The notes under the pieces: model-generated
What the model was told of the DNA's origin: nothing
Database searches by the model: none
The model's input: the letters and a program-made list of their open reading frames with translations, nothing else
Origin: Paraconiothyrium sp. Pb-2020
Lineage: Eukaryota; Ascomycota; Dothideomycetes; Pleosporales; Didymosphaeriaceae
Direction: 5' to 3'
Assembly (NCBI GenBank): GCA_022419385.1
Contig: JAJUBI010000006.1
Location: 3,782,001 to 3,846,000, forward strand
Length of the DNA: 64,000 bases
Program-made: the position numbers and the translations under genes
In this document: positions 35,323 through 46,893 of the stretch, piece after piece
Layout of the letters: every line of letters starts with the position of its first letter
Position numbering within the stretch: position 1 is the first letter of the stretch

Positions 35323-37405
35323 CTAAGTTCCTCTGTAAGCGTCGAAGCGCTTGTATGTGTACCCAATGAAGGGCAAGTTCATTTCGGCCGCCACGTCGTC
35401 GCCCGCTTGGGCGGTCTGCGCGCGCAGCGCAGCACTGGTGTCGTTCTGGTCGATTTCGTCAATGGGGAAGTACTGTGTGTCAACGTTGGATTGCAGCTTC
35501 GGCTCGAATGGCGCACGGATGCGGCGCAAACCGTCCCATTGCACACCGCGGAAGAAGGGATGTTGCTTGATTTCGCTGGCCCCGCCAATGCGGCCCAGAC
35601 GATGTTCGGCATCGCAAATTAAGCTAGACGAGCATTAGCTTGACTCGTTAACGAGCAGACCAACAAATCATGTACTCACCGCTTTACAAAATCCTCGGCC
35701 TCTGCTCCTAGCTGCTGGTCCGGAGGGAAGTGCAGATTCCGCGGCCAGTCGACGATCTTGCGGTATGTGTCATGTGGCTCTTCAGCGCAGAACGGAGGCC
35801 AACCGATAAGACACTCGAACATAATAGTGCCAACGGACCACCAGTCACAGCCGTAGTCGTAACCTTGTCCACTGAAGATCTCAGGTGCAATGTAATCGGG
35901 AGTACCCACAGTGGAGTACGCCAGCTGGCGACGTGACTTCCTCCAGGTGTTGATTTGCGCGCGGTTGCTGACCGTTAGCTGAATTTGGTCCAGGTTCATC
36001 GAATTTCGGTTTTCCCTGTTCGACTTGTGGGCGCCACCAGCTAGTAGCTTCTTGTAGTAACCGGCCTCGTGCTCTTTATGGAAACCAGTCGAGAGACCAA
36101 AGTCAGTAAGCTTGATGTGACCGCCACGATCCAAGAGGATGTTGTCAGGCTTGATATCACTGCTCGGTGTTAGAAGTCAAACAAGAATAAAACAAAGGCG
36201 CTGCCTACCGATGGATGAAACCAAGCTTGTGGACAGCCTCTATGGCGAGAGTGATTTCGGCCATGTAGAAACGTGTGATGTCTTCAGTGAAGATTTCATA
36301 CTTGATCAGCATAGTCATCAAATCACCTCCGGGCAAGAACTCCATGAGCATGTAAAGGAAGGTGCTGTCTTGGAAGGTCGTGTGCAGCTTCACCACCCAA
36401 GGGCTGTCCGACTCGGCGAGAATATCACGCTCGGAGCGGACGTGGGCGAGTTGGTCCTTCTTGAACTGTGGAAAGTTAGTACACGCACATGTGAGTGAGA
36501 GTGGAAGGCCAAACGAACCATCTCAGCCTTGACAAGCGACTTGAGGGCATAGATCTTGCCATCGTTTCTCCTTTGCACAAGCTTGACCTCTCCGAAAGCA
36601 CCCTTTCCGATGATCTTGAGCGTCGAGAAGTTCTCCGGCCGCTCCTTAGTACGCAAGAAACGGAGGTATTCGGCCTCTTGCCGTCGCATGGATTGCTCCT
36701 TTTGGGCTTTGCGGTTGTCGGATATGGAGGGCTCCTTCATGATAGATTCCAATTCCAAAGCACTGTTCCATTGTTAGCCATGTACTTGGATGCATTTTAC
36801 TTTAGCTTGACATACCGCTGGTTGCGATCCCGCGCCCGTTGCACGCTGTCTTTGAAGAAGGTGCTGACGAGGTTGATCGAAACCTTGGCCTGACGCAACA
36901 CATTATCTGAGTACTTCTCCGGGGTCTTTGGCGGGGGTTCCTCGTCGTTCAGAGAAGGTGCTCGGGGATGATGGCCATATCCTCCTCCATACTGGTAGCC
37001 CCTGTTGTCAGCAGTCCGAGGCCGCTGCTGGCTCGGCGAGGGCTGGCGGCCGCCGTACGGACTTCCAGATCGACCATTGCCGCCAAGATGCTGCTGCTGG
37101 AACTGCTGGGCAAGACCGTTGGCAGCTTCGTTGAATCGACCAGCATTGGGGGCCTGCAAGTTCCCTTGTTGTCCTTGATACTGAGCCTGCTGGTAGGGGT
37201 TCATGAAGTAGCCATTGCCCCCGCCATAGCCGCTGCCCTGCTGTGCACCCCACACCTCCTGTTGGCCGGCTTGGTTCGGGTAGACGGGCTGTGGAAAGGT
37301 GGAGGGCGTCGTGGGATACTGCTGCTGTTGTCGGTCACCGCCGCCGAAGCCAAAAGCAAGATTGAGGCGGTTGGCCGGCTGTTGTTGCTGCTGCTGGTTG
37401 TTCAT
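35323..37405 (-). CDS. cot1: NDR-family Ser/Thr kinase Cot1 (Orb6/Cbk1)
   Basis: AGC-class NDR kinase that controls polarised hyphal growth and branching with Mob2, at cortex and septa. Five exons (introns 36763-36815, 36466-36518, 36160-36208 and 35624-35679) give 623 residues, standard for Cot1. The N-terminus is glutamine- and glycine-rich low complexity with TPSTFPQPVYPNQ, followed by the Mob-binding NTR helix (RQAKVSINLVSTFFKDSVQRARDR). The kinase domain shows GKGAFGEV, catalytic HRDIKPDN and DFG in TDFGLSTG. The NDR-specific insert precedes the activation loop KSRRQLAYSTVGTPDYIAPE. The hydrophobic motif is FIGYTYKRF, with phosphosite threonine 613. The start is the ATG at 37405. The apparent longer frame begins at a TTG. 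Confidence 0.96.
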
Positions 37406-38965
37406 GGCGGGCTGCAATCGGCGTACGGGAGCCGGGAGATGGCGTCCTCAAAAGGGCGTGGCGTGTCTGGCGGCGCTGTGGTGGGATGAATGGTGGGTGC
37501 GAAGGATGTGGCCGCAATTCGAGGGGCGTGGAGGCGGGCAGGAACAGGCAGGCCGCAGCTACCCAAAGTCGAAGCGAAGTACACCGTCTACAGTCTCGCC
37601 GAGCACGGGCAGGTAGTGCACGAGCGAGCAGCAGAGCCAAATGAAGTGAAAAGGAGCACACGGGAAGGGAGTCGGTCGCAAGAGAGCTCGAAGTCAGGGA
37701 TACTTCCAGACGAGGGCCCCGTCCAACGCGGTTTAGCGCACGCTTAGTGCAGAGACATGCAGTGTGGACGGGCGGAGCTCTCACCACACGCAGCCTGAGC
37801 TGCTAAGACGATGCGTGCTGAGCGAGGACAAAGGCCTTGACATGGCGTCTTGCATGCTCGTTGCGTGACCCTCTGCACGCCTGCGTTACGCTGTGCCCTC
37901 CCCGCTCCAGCACGGCACACACCGAGCAACGCTCCGGACCGCTACCGCTCTATCGATAGGGATGCTCCGATGCTCAATCAATTTCAAGCTCGGCCCAACC
38001 TCGACCAAGCCTTGGAGAAATCCTGTGCATCGTGCATCCCGCCACGTGCGACTTCGTCTGTTGTTACTAACTTGGGCAGCACGGCACCACCGTCTTCTAT
38101 TGTTGCGCAGCTGCCCTACGCAGGCACGCGAGCGGCGTGGCAGGCCACAGCAATATAAACTTCCACAGCGTCGGGCAGCGCCTGCTCCCTGACGCGCTGA
38201 CTGCATTACACCGGCCTCTACCTCAGCTTCCGCAAGCGTGCGTCTGTATAACTCCCGTCTATTGATTCGATAGCCTGCATCGTGTCGCCCTCTCGGTTAT
38301 CCTCCCTCGTAACCCTTCACGACGCTATATCTTGTCCCACGGTACAGAATGCGAACTGGCTCAGACTACGCCTGTCAAACCACATCCCAAGCGTCTGGCT
38401 CGTCTTGCTTACATACATCACACTGCATACATTCCACAGATTAATTGAGCATCAAATGTCTTTGTATGCGGCAATGCTTCGATTGGTCACTTCTCTACTA
38501 CAAGTCTTCTTCCACCGATGACGAGCATCAAGCATCCAACCATGGACTCGTGATATACAACAATAATACGCTGCTCGGTAAACAACTAGTACAGAGGTAC
38601 AAAGGTACAGTGGTACAATGGTATAAAGGTAGACAAGCTCGCGAATTGGTTTTTGCGCGGAGCTGTCGCGAAAGAAAGGGTATATAGCAGGTGACCAAAA
38701 CTATGACACCTGGACGATCAAAAGCGTCCGAAGACGAGAGCCACTGCCGCGGGCAATGCCCTCAGCGACAGGGCATGTGGTGCCAAAAAAAGGCGAGTAT
38801 GCAACGCTTACTCCAGTGTAAATGCGACGTCCAAGAAACGCCAAATGTCGAAATGACGCTAAGGGGGTTGACACGGTTGTGTCAACATAGAAAGTAAAGA
38901 TTACAATCGAGTAAGTAAAGTGGGAGAGTCGTGTCGCACGCTCGGCGTTATGCGTCGTAAGTAAA
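37406..38965. other. Intergenic, 1.56 kb, probable long cot1 leader/promoter
   Basis: Upstream region of cot1 and 3' flank of the coiled-coil gene. Long GC-rich frames here lack domains and lie over the likely 5' leader. An 8-bp tandem repeat is listed separately. Confidence 0.45.
38589..38636. repeat. 8-bp tandem repeat, six imperfect units
   Basis: Six consecutive 8-nt units begin with GTA: GTACAGAG, GTACAAAG, GTACAGTG, GTACAATG, GTATAAAG and GTAGACAA. The first four keep GTACA exactly and the last two are diverged. It sits in the spacer between cot1 and the coiled-coil gene. Confidence 0.85.
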
Positions 38966-41900
38966 TTATGCTTGGGTCATGAGGGCTTGAACCTTTTCGC
39001 GTTCGGCGACAATATCGGCCTGGAGCTTCCTGGTCTTCATCATAGCTTCATCTCTGTAACCGAATTAGCAAAATGTCCCACACTCATTCGTAGTTGAGCT
39101 TACCTCTGGAATTGGAGATCCGCGACCTCGATCTGGGCCATGTTCATACGACCCACGACTTCCTCCATCTCGTGATCGGCATCTCTCAGGGCCTTTTCAA
39201 GCTCCTCAACACGCTTCTCGAGAAGCTCGGTCCTAGTTGCTTCTGCCATGGACATCGCGGGCCCAGTTGTGGTTTGGCTCAGGCGAGGGGATTTTTGAGT
39301 AAACACTGGCGATGTCGGCATCTTTGGCGACAGGGCAGCAGGGCTGAGCAGGCCAGATTTCGAACGGCGCAATTGGTTGGTCTTGCTCTCCTTAAGAGCC
39401 TTTACTTCGACCTCATGCTTGCAGATCGCTTCCTCAGACGATTGCTGAGCAGTCATGACCTTCTCTTCCGCAGTCTTGAGTCGTCGCTCCAACTCGATGA
39501 TCTTTCCCGTAGACTTCTCTTGCTCTTGCTCGCCTCGCATCACGGCATCGGTGAGTCGTCTGCGCAGTGCTGTGTTTGACTCAAGCTGCTGCTGGATCTT
39601 GTTGGAGAGTTCGTCCATGCGGGTTGCCGCTGCAAACAGCTCACTGCTCAGCTTTTGTTCCTTGCCCAGATGCTCAAGCTCCGATCTTTGCAGTGCGCGG
39701 GCCTGTTGACGATACTGCTCGGCTTCCTTTTGCGCGAAATCGCGCTCGGTTTCCGCGTCCGAAATGCTTCGCTTCAGCAAATCCAAGGTCCGCTCGGCCT
39801 CCTCACTGGCAGCACCCAGCGAGTCTTCCGACTCCATCTGCTTGATACGGGCAAGCGAAAGTGCGTGCGTGGTGCGTAACTCGTTGTACGATTTGTCGAG
39901 CGAGACAGGTTGATTCTCGATGCGGATCTCGGGAATGGTAATGTCATTTTCAGTCAAAAGATCTCTTAGTGACGATGTCTCTTGTTGGGCACGGTCTAGG
40001 TCCATACGCAGTCCACGGAGGCCGTTCTCGCACTGGAATTTTTGTTCAAGAGCGTCATCAGCTCTGTGTCGGAGTGAGTTCACCTCGTCCCTCAAATGGG
40101 CAACCTCCTTATGGAATGCCGTACGACGAGGGGTGAGATTTAGCGCATTGTCTCGTTCCATTTCCAGTTCCTTGATGCGCCTCTCAAAATCCCTCTGCTG
40201 CATCTCTTGTCGTTGCAAAAGGTGCTTCAAGGCCTTGTGAAGGGCATCCCGTTGCTCCTCCAGCTCCTTAACAGGATTGCCCGCGAGAGGGGACGAGCCC
40301 TCTAGGGGTGATGCGGCGCCTGATTTGTCCTTGACCGAGTTGGACCGCTGAAGCGAGCCTCTCTTACTAGCGAAGCCAGAACTTCGGGCAAGAGAGTTTG
40401 ATCTCGACAGGCCTACACGCGGGTTGGTTTTCTGGGGAGACTCTCCTTCTTCAGCAATAGCTCCAATCGGTTGGAAGCGAGGTGCCTGCTGTGTCATTTC
40501 CTGCTGCATCCTCCGCGCATTGGCAAGCATCTGGTTCTCCGTTCGCAATTGCTGGATTTCTTGTTGCATGCGCGTTGTCTCGTACATGAGACCCTGTGTA
40601 TCAGCGGCTTCGGTTTCTAAGCCTTCGAGGCGGGCTCTGAGCTGGGGCACTACTTCGTCGCGGAGGTTGTCTCGTTCATTGCGATGTTGTTCAAGCTCAC
40701 CCCGAAGGGCTGTCAATAGGTCCTCAAAGTTTTCCTTGACCTGTCTTTCTTCAGCTAAACGTCTCTGAGCATCTTGTAAAGAGGTCTCGAGCTCCTTGAC
40801 TTTGGAGCCACTGGTACCAGCTGTACCAGTCGGGCCGCTGACCTTATCTTCAAGTTGCTGGACCTGCTCTTCAAGATCACGACGACGCCTCAGCTCCTCT
40901 TGCAAGCGTTCAGCCATCTGCACCTTCAAGGTAGCGCGTTCTTGCTCTGCCTTCCTACGCAGCGTCTCAACCTCCTCTAGCTTGCTCTCAGGGTCTGAGA
41001 TGGGAAATCGGATAGAGCTCGCACCAGAGTCGGAGTAGTAATCGCTCGTTCGTCGGTTGTCGACCGACACTGTTGTCAAATTTTCTGTCTTCCATCGCTC
41101 CACCTCGTCCTCTAGTTCCAGCTCCCTCCGAATGGAAGCAGCCAGCTCCGAGCTGACCTCGCGGAGCTCGCGCTCTAGTTCTTCGACATGGGCGTTCATT
41201 TGGGGTGACGATGATAAAAGTGGCGTTCCAGGAACATTGAAGTAAGATGGCTGGGACAGGGAATTTGCCATCGGAATGTTAAGCCCTGTCGGCTTTGTCT
41301 TGGCTGGCATGCTTGGCTGGTGAGCGAAACGTGGAGACGCAGCGGGAGACAAAGACTTGTCCGAGAATGGGGTCGTGGGCGACTCGGCGCCGTTTTGTTT
41401 GGCTGAGTTCCAGCCAAAAAATGAAGTAAACCCTGCGGCCGGGGATTTGGGTTTAACTGGCCTCGCGTGCGCTTCCTCACGCTCTTCCTCTGTCTCGTAT
41501 AGGTCGTCGTCGATGAAGTCCTCCGTCACCCCTTCCAGCTTCAATCGCAAATTAGGTTGGCGCACTTCTGATGTGTTGTATGCGGGCATATTCGGCATGG
41601 TAGGAGAGCGCGCGTGTTGTCCTTTCGCCGAAGCCCTGAGCTCCTCTATTCTGCTCTGTCGGTGTGCTTGAAAGCTGCTGACTGTCCTGTCATGCCTCGG
41701 TATTGGTCCCGAGGAAACACGGCCGTTGCTAGAGGAGAGCGAGCTCTGCCTAGGGGGGTGTCTCGGGGCAGTGGCAGTTATAGGAGTCTGACCATGGGGT
41801 TGTCTGGACGGTCTGTCAATACATGAACGATCCAAGCGTATGATATAGTGGCACCTACTCGTCAAGATTGCGCGGTATCAAGTCAATGAGGCCAGCGCTA

Positions 41901-42214
41901 GGGGTGGGAGACGGCAATGCAGCGGCGCGGCGAGGGTCTTGGGACGGCGTTCGATTAAGGATATTATTGCCGCTACCAGTGCCGTTGCTCAATTCAGCCG
42001 GCGAGTATCGTCCTACAACAGGTGAACCTGGTGGCAGGGGCTTCCGTCGCAACGGGGATTGGACGAGAGCAGGTTGTGCAGGCTGCGCGGCTTGCGATCT
42101 CGTGAAGGACGCAAACGAAGGGATGGCAAGAGCAGCGAGAAAGGCAGGCTTTGCTCGTGGGGGAGACGAGTTAGAAGGCGCGCCCCCGGGACGGTCTGGC
42201 TGGGGCGCTTGCAT
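38966..42214 (-). CDS. Large coiled-coil protein, 1050 aa
   Basis: Cytoplasmic scaffold-like protein of unknown role. Three exons (introns 41813-41858 and 39054-39103) give 1050 residues. The first about 300 residues are disordered and rich in proline, serine and arginine (RRKPLPPGSPVVGRYSP), with a short acidic element DFIDDDLYETEEEREEAHA. From about residue 330 to the end there are long heptad stretches broken by two serine-rich gaps (GLSRSNSLARSSGFASKRG; KSGLLSPAALSPKMPTSPV). There is no motor, membrane or catalytic motif. Automatic annotation would call it Uso1- or myosin-tail-like, which reflects composition only. The SP/TP and RSNS motifs suggest phosphorylation. It is divergent from vps37 across a 1.1-kb spacer. 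Confidence 0.82.
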
Positions 42215-43337
42215 ATTAACGGTTCATCCCCAGGTCAAGTCATGATCTTGCACAAAGTTGTTCGCCCAGGGTGGTGGAAGAGTGGTCGCGACGAAAGGAG
42301 GCCCAGATTAGCGCATGAACGGGCTCAGGATCTCACAGCGGCCTGGTGTGTAGATCGCGCGCGTCGAATTGGTCGTCCTCGAGGCGCAAGTGCCCACGCG
42401 TGGCGGCGGTTGGAGGATGGCTTCGTGCGATGTGGAGACTGGCGGCTAGGGGTATGCAGGAACGCGCGCGGCGTGGCCAATGGAGCGTTATCAGGGACAG
42501 GGGCGACGCGCTGGGGGTGCGAATGCGTACAGAAGGCGGAGGGGATGGCTATTGATAACGGTAGGCATGTCGGGGGTTCAGGAAATTTGCTGATGAGTAC
42601 GTTGCCGTAATTCGCGTTCAGGTGGACACGCTTGTCGCGGTGTCCGGCATGTACAGCCCGCTGACATGCTCTCAGCACCGTCTTCATGCCCTAGGTGCTC
42701 AAGTGTCTGTCTCCTCCGTGCGCTTGAAACACGTCCCGCTCCGGCGCACCCTGACCCCAGCCTCGCCGACCCTCCTTACACACTTACACACTCTACCGCA
42801 GTAGTCTGCAGACGGCGTATTTCACGACGGCGGGTGGCTTTCTGGCGTGCATGCAACCTCCCTTTTGCCGTGGCGCGCATCATCACTCGTTGCGCGAGCA
42901 TATGTCCGTAGAGCGCCTCAAAGAGGCAGCCACTTTCAATGCGGAAAGTGAGTTCCCCACACAGGACAGGCATGGGCAGCCAGTGGACAGCGCAAACAGA
43001 ACGGTCGGCAGGATTTGCAGCCTCATCTGGACGCCTCGCTTGCGTGGTCGTCGGCTCGACCGCGTCCCTTGGCCACGACAAAAGGAGAGTCGCAATCTCG
43101 CTGTGCACATCGTCCGGATAGACTCCGAGTCAGCTGCGATTAACGGTAGCGGTGCGGAACAACGTGCCGCCGCTGGCGGGTCTCAGCTGCGGCCTCGGGA
43201 AGCTGCGACCGTGCCCTAGACTTGTACCGTCCATCTATCATGCGGCAGCATTTGTCACGTCCACACGTCGCGCGCATTTAACAACATGTCTGTCTATCGC
43301 ATATGCGACCGATAAACTTATAGCATAATCCTCCGCC
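42215..43337. other. Divergent intergenic, 1.1 kb
   Basis: GC-rich shared upstream region of the coiled-coil gene and vps37. Overlapping long frames on both strands (for example 42059-42610 +) are products of high GC and run back into the neighbouring coding exon. No gene is called. Confidence 0.45.
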
Positions 43338-44155
43338 ATGGCATTCCACTCCCCACGGCAGTCGCAGAACTATTACGAGTTCAACCCCTCCACCCCTCCA
43401 CCACCTCCGCCCAAGCCCTCAGCGCAGTCAAGCGGAACAGCAACACCGCAAACCGGCCCCCCACTCCCTCCACCCCCGCAGTCCTCCCGGCAACCGACGT
43501 CTCAGCCCTACGTCCAGAGCTCACAGGCACAACCCCGCCAGCCCTCCGTTCAACCTCCCGAAGATGGTTGGCTGCCGGATGTTTTGAAGGACAAGACGTA
43601 CGTCACCATTGGAACGCATAATGCCTGCTGCTGAACTGCGTCAGGACCGTCGACCTCCACCACGTGTTGCAGACTGCCGAACTCCAGCACGCGCTGATCC
43701 ACAACCCTGAGACGGCCCATCCCTCCGTTCCCGCGTCAACGGCGCCGTTGCAGGCATTGCTGGCGCAGAATGTCGCGCTAGCCGAGAGTTTAAAGCAACT
43801 CGAGGCGCATCTTCAACACCAGAGAGACAGTACGCAATCGCGGCTGTTGTCGCTCAAGGCTCTTGAGCGGCAGTGGAGAGCGAAGCAGACCGAGCAGGAT
43901 GAGGCGTTGCGCGAGTTTAGCCCTCCTGCGTTGTACCAGCGACTGAGCGCAGCTGTAGGAGAACAAGAAGCGCTATGCCGAGGGCTTGAAGAAAGCTTCC
44001 TCGAGGGCGAGGGTTCGGGCGGCCATGACGCTATTGCAAGCGAGCGCGAAGTGACTGAGTTCGTCCGCAGGCTCAGAGAGGGCCGCAAGGTGGCCTATCT
44101 GCGGGCTGAAAGAAAAGAGAGATGGGACGAAGGTCGAGTCGGTGGCTGGCGATGA
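43338..44155 (+). CDS. vps37: ESCRT-I subunit Vps37 (Mod(r) domain)
   Basis: Endosomal sorting protein that, with Vps23 and Vps28, forms ESCRT-I and sorts ubiquitinated cargo into multivesicular bodies. Two exons (intron 43598-43644) give 256 residues. The first about 85 residues are a proline/glutamine/serine-rich linker with runs of proline (TPPPPPPKP, PPLPPPP). The Mod(r) domain follows: a helical hairpin starting at VDLHHVLQTAELQHALIHN and continuing through LLAQNVALAESLKQLEAHL and SRLLSLKALERQWRAKQTE. It ends in the ESCRT-I core helix (EVTEFVRRLREGRKVAYLRAE). The identity rests on this ordered pattern, which is characteristic of filamentous-fungal Vps37. Confidence 0.85.
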
Positions 44156-44633
44156 TCAAATACCCCATGTATGCAACTATGCATGCAACAATTGCGCCGT
44201 GGCAATCTGAATTGCCTACCAAATCTACTTAGTCGTCGGTAGACATACGACCCAGGCGATCTATCCAACATATGTGGTTAAACCCTGTACGAGTATCTTG
44301 CGCACACTATCCGTGTGCGCTTCGCCTCCGCCAGACTTGCCTCGTAGAACTGTGACGATTGCAAGTGAATATGAGAAAGTCTACACCAACCGTGGTCCAG
44401 AGAGGTGGGTATATCTTCTACATAACTCGATATGTATCAACGATGAAACAAATATGCTTCAATATGCAAACAGCTCCCGTCTACCATACTTTACATGCAC
44501 AACCAAACTTGCCTGTGACGTTCTCCATGTCGCCTTACATTCCCGCCTGCCTTCGCCCTCCGTTGTCTGTACAATATAATACAATCCGCCAGCTACCCTT
44601 GGTCTTCCTCCACCGTGCCACTTCCATAACGCA
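44156..44633. other. Convergent intergenic, 0.48 kb
   Basis: 3' flanks of vps37 and the mitochondrial protein gene. AT-richer, with no gene-like frame. Confidence 0.45.
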
Positions 44634-45428
44634 CTACTCCCAGATACCAAACCACCTCTTCACCCTCCTTCTCCTGATACCATCCTCCCCAATATAATAC
44701 CTCGGATCCTCCACATATTCCTCGCCCCTCTCCTCCGCCTCCCTAATCCTCTCCAAACGATACTGCTTCCTCTTCTCAATCTCCTCCTCCTTCTTCAGAC
44801 GCTTCTCCTGCACAATCTGCGTCTGGTGCGCAACGTGCATCTTGTATACCTCGATGAAACGGCTCGTCGACTCGAATGGGTGGCGGAAGAATTCTTTGCG
44901 ATTGGGGACCAGGTCGCCGTAGATGGTCTTGGACATGAAGTCCATGTACCAGGCGGCAATTGCGAGGGAGATGAGTATGCCCTGTTTACTGTGTTAGGAT
45001 TGCCTTGGTCGTCAGAGGCGAAAGCGTGGTGGGAGGCATACCATAGATATCCAGAGGTGAATGGCGCGGTTGTTCAAGAACCAGTGCGAAAACGTCCCCT
45101 CGGGACTCATCATGTTGGGGTACTTCTTCGTGCGCATTCGTTTCTTGTCCTCCTCCGTCAAGGGCGGGCCATAGCTACGATAATTTGTCTCACTCCGGGG
45201 CGTGCGCTTGCCGTGGGAGGGTGGTCGGTACTTGTCCGGCTGTGGAATCGTAGGTGCAGCCTGTTGTTGCCGCTGTCTTCTTTGGAACTGTTCCGAGAGC
45301 GTTCTGGGATTGTTGGAGGACGAGGCATAGCGGACGATTGTTGTGGTTGGGCGGGGAAGGAGGGCCGGACGGAGGAGAAGAGGTCCCCTAGGCAGGAGGA
45401 ATCGTGGTATCGCCTGTAGCGTCGCCAT
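44634..45428 (-). CDS. Mitochondrial single-pass membrane protein, 244 aa
   Basis: Uncharacterised conserved-looking fungal protein. Two exons (intron 44982-45041) give 244 residues. The N-terminus is a clear mitochondrial targeting sequence (ATLQAIPRFLLPRGPLLLRP, arginine-rich, no acids). A polar proline/glutamine linker follows, then a segment ending KYPNMMSPEGTFSHWFLNN. One transmembrane helix spans the splice (IHLWISM + GILISLAIAAWYM). The C-terminal half is a charged helix in which lysine, arginine and glutamate alternate (QIVQEKRLKKEEEIEKRKQY), ending near a YYIGEDG element. I infer an inner-membrane protein, perhaps an assembly factor. Function is unknown. Confidence 0.75.
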
Positions 45429-45712
45429 GGCGAAAGTGGAACGGCGCTGCGCTTTACAATTGTCGTCTTGAAGATGGACAGGGCAAGAAGATCTTCGAAG
45501 TTGCGGCCCGAGGTTTCTCCGGCCGGCCGTTCTTGCGCAGCGTGAGATCAAGTAGTTAGCGAGATCGCATGCAAATCGCAAGCAAAAATTGTGCATGCGA
45601 GTACATGAACGCGCGATACATTGATTCGCATCTTCCTTTCCCCAACTAACAGTGAGACCTCTTCGTAGAAAGGTAACATGCGTGGTTCTGATACATCGGC
45701 TCCCAGGTTGCA

Positions 45713-46759
45713 ATGGCTCCGACGCCGCCCTCATTCGGATCACGAGGGTACTGGAATAAGCGTTTCACTGACAATACACAACCTTTCGAGTGGCTGGAGG
45801 CGCCTAACGCTTTGGATCCGTATATTGTGGATGCTTCGAATAAATTCAAGGATCCAAACTTGCAGTTGCTACACATCGGGTGTGGGACGTCTTTACTTTC
45901 GTATCATCTCCGCGCGCATGTAAAAAACCCCCGGCAGATACACAATCTAGACTACTCAGATGTGGCGATACAGTTGGGGAAGAGGAGAGAAGCTGAAATC
46001 TTCAGAACAGAAGTTGTAGCTTCTGATGAAAGTATAAAAACTTCCAACTACTCCTCGGACGGATCCGGATCCGAGTCTAGTCAAGCTGCGATCGAGACAA
46101 TAAAGGAAGAGCAACCAGCTGGTAATTCTGGACCGTCGTTAATGAGGTGGACGTCCGCAGATCTCTTAGATCACAACTCTCTCCTTCGATCATGTAAACC
46201 TTCTACTCTACGTCTCTTTGTGGTGGACAAGTCAACATCAGACTCGATCGCTTGTTCTGACGATTTATATTTGCCTTTACCTTATCATGTTGTGGCGTCC
46301 TCGACGCATCTCTCGGGGCCGGCTATCACTAAATCATCCGAGCCCCTACATCCTCTCCACATCATGGCCGTTCATCTCGCACTCGTCACGAAGCCCGGAG
46401 GTCGCTGGATATCACTTTCGTATTCTACGGACCGATATCCTTTCCTAAAACTGTCCGCACCATGCGAAGGGAATAGACCAGCATTTACAAGCCATGCATC
46501 GGATCACCCGGCCGGGTGCGAAGAGATTCCCGACGATGAGTTGAGCTTGGATGAGAATCTAGACGAGATCCCGAAGGAAATCGCTGATAACGGCTTCCCG
46601 AATCCTAGCACACTTTGGACACTGGTTGGAAAATTCGAGATAGAACCTCAGACTATGCCAGAAACCTTGAACGGCAACGGAACAATCCATCGACCGAAAG
46701 TAATGCATTGGATATACGTTCTAGAACGGACAAACGTGCCACTTTTTGTTCGACCATGA
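45713..46759 (+). CDS. Class I methyltransferase, eEF1AKMT4-like
   Basis: S-adenosylmethionine-dependent methyltransferase related to the METTL13/EEF1AKMT4 group, which modifies lysines of elongation factor eEF1A. A single exon encodes 348 residues. The N-terminal signature GYWNKRFTDNTQPFEWLEA is diagnostic of the group. Motif I is LLHIGCGTSLLSYHL and the acidic post-I strand is HNLDYSDVAI. A serine- and glutamate-rich insertion (about residues 103-140) separates these from motif II (RLFVVDKSTSDSIACSDDLY). The C-terminal strands include VTKPGGRWISLSYS. The substrate is inferred, not shown. It shares a 284-bp divergent promoter with the mitochondrial membrane protein gene. Confidence 0.82.
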   Translation: MAPTPPSFGSRGYWNKRFTDNTQPFEWLEAPNALDPYIVDASNKFKDPNLQLLHIGCGTSLLSYHLRAHVKNPRQIHNLDYSDVAIQLGKRREAEIFRTEVVASDESIKTSNYSSDGSGSESSQAAIETIKEEQPAGNSGPSLMRWTSADLLDHNSLLRSCKPSTLRLFVVDKSTSDSIACSDDLYLPLPYHVVASSTHLSGPAITKSSEPLHPLHIMAVHLALVTKPGGRWISLSYSTDRYPFLKLSAPCEGNRPAFTSHASDHPAGCEEIPDDELSLDENLDEIPKEIADNGFPNPSTLWTLVGKFEIEPQTMPETLNGNGTIHRPKVMHWIYVLERTNVPLFVRP

Positions 46760-46893
46760 ATGTCATAGAAAAGACGAACAACTTAGATACAATTGAAGTT
46801 GAGTACATCCCAGGGTAAAGACAGATGTTGAACTTTGCCTCCTTTCACTGATTAGAGCTCACGCAAAAATTATGTCAGCTAGCCTAAGCTACA

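Noticed and set aside
37299..37616. Frames antisense to the Cot1 N-terminus
   Set aside because: Products of the CAG/CTG-rich glutamine coding region.
42059..42610. 183-aa + frame upstream of vps37
   Set aside because: Overlaps the first exon of the coiled-coil gene antisense and has arginine/glycine-rich noise composition.
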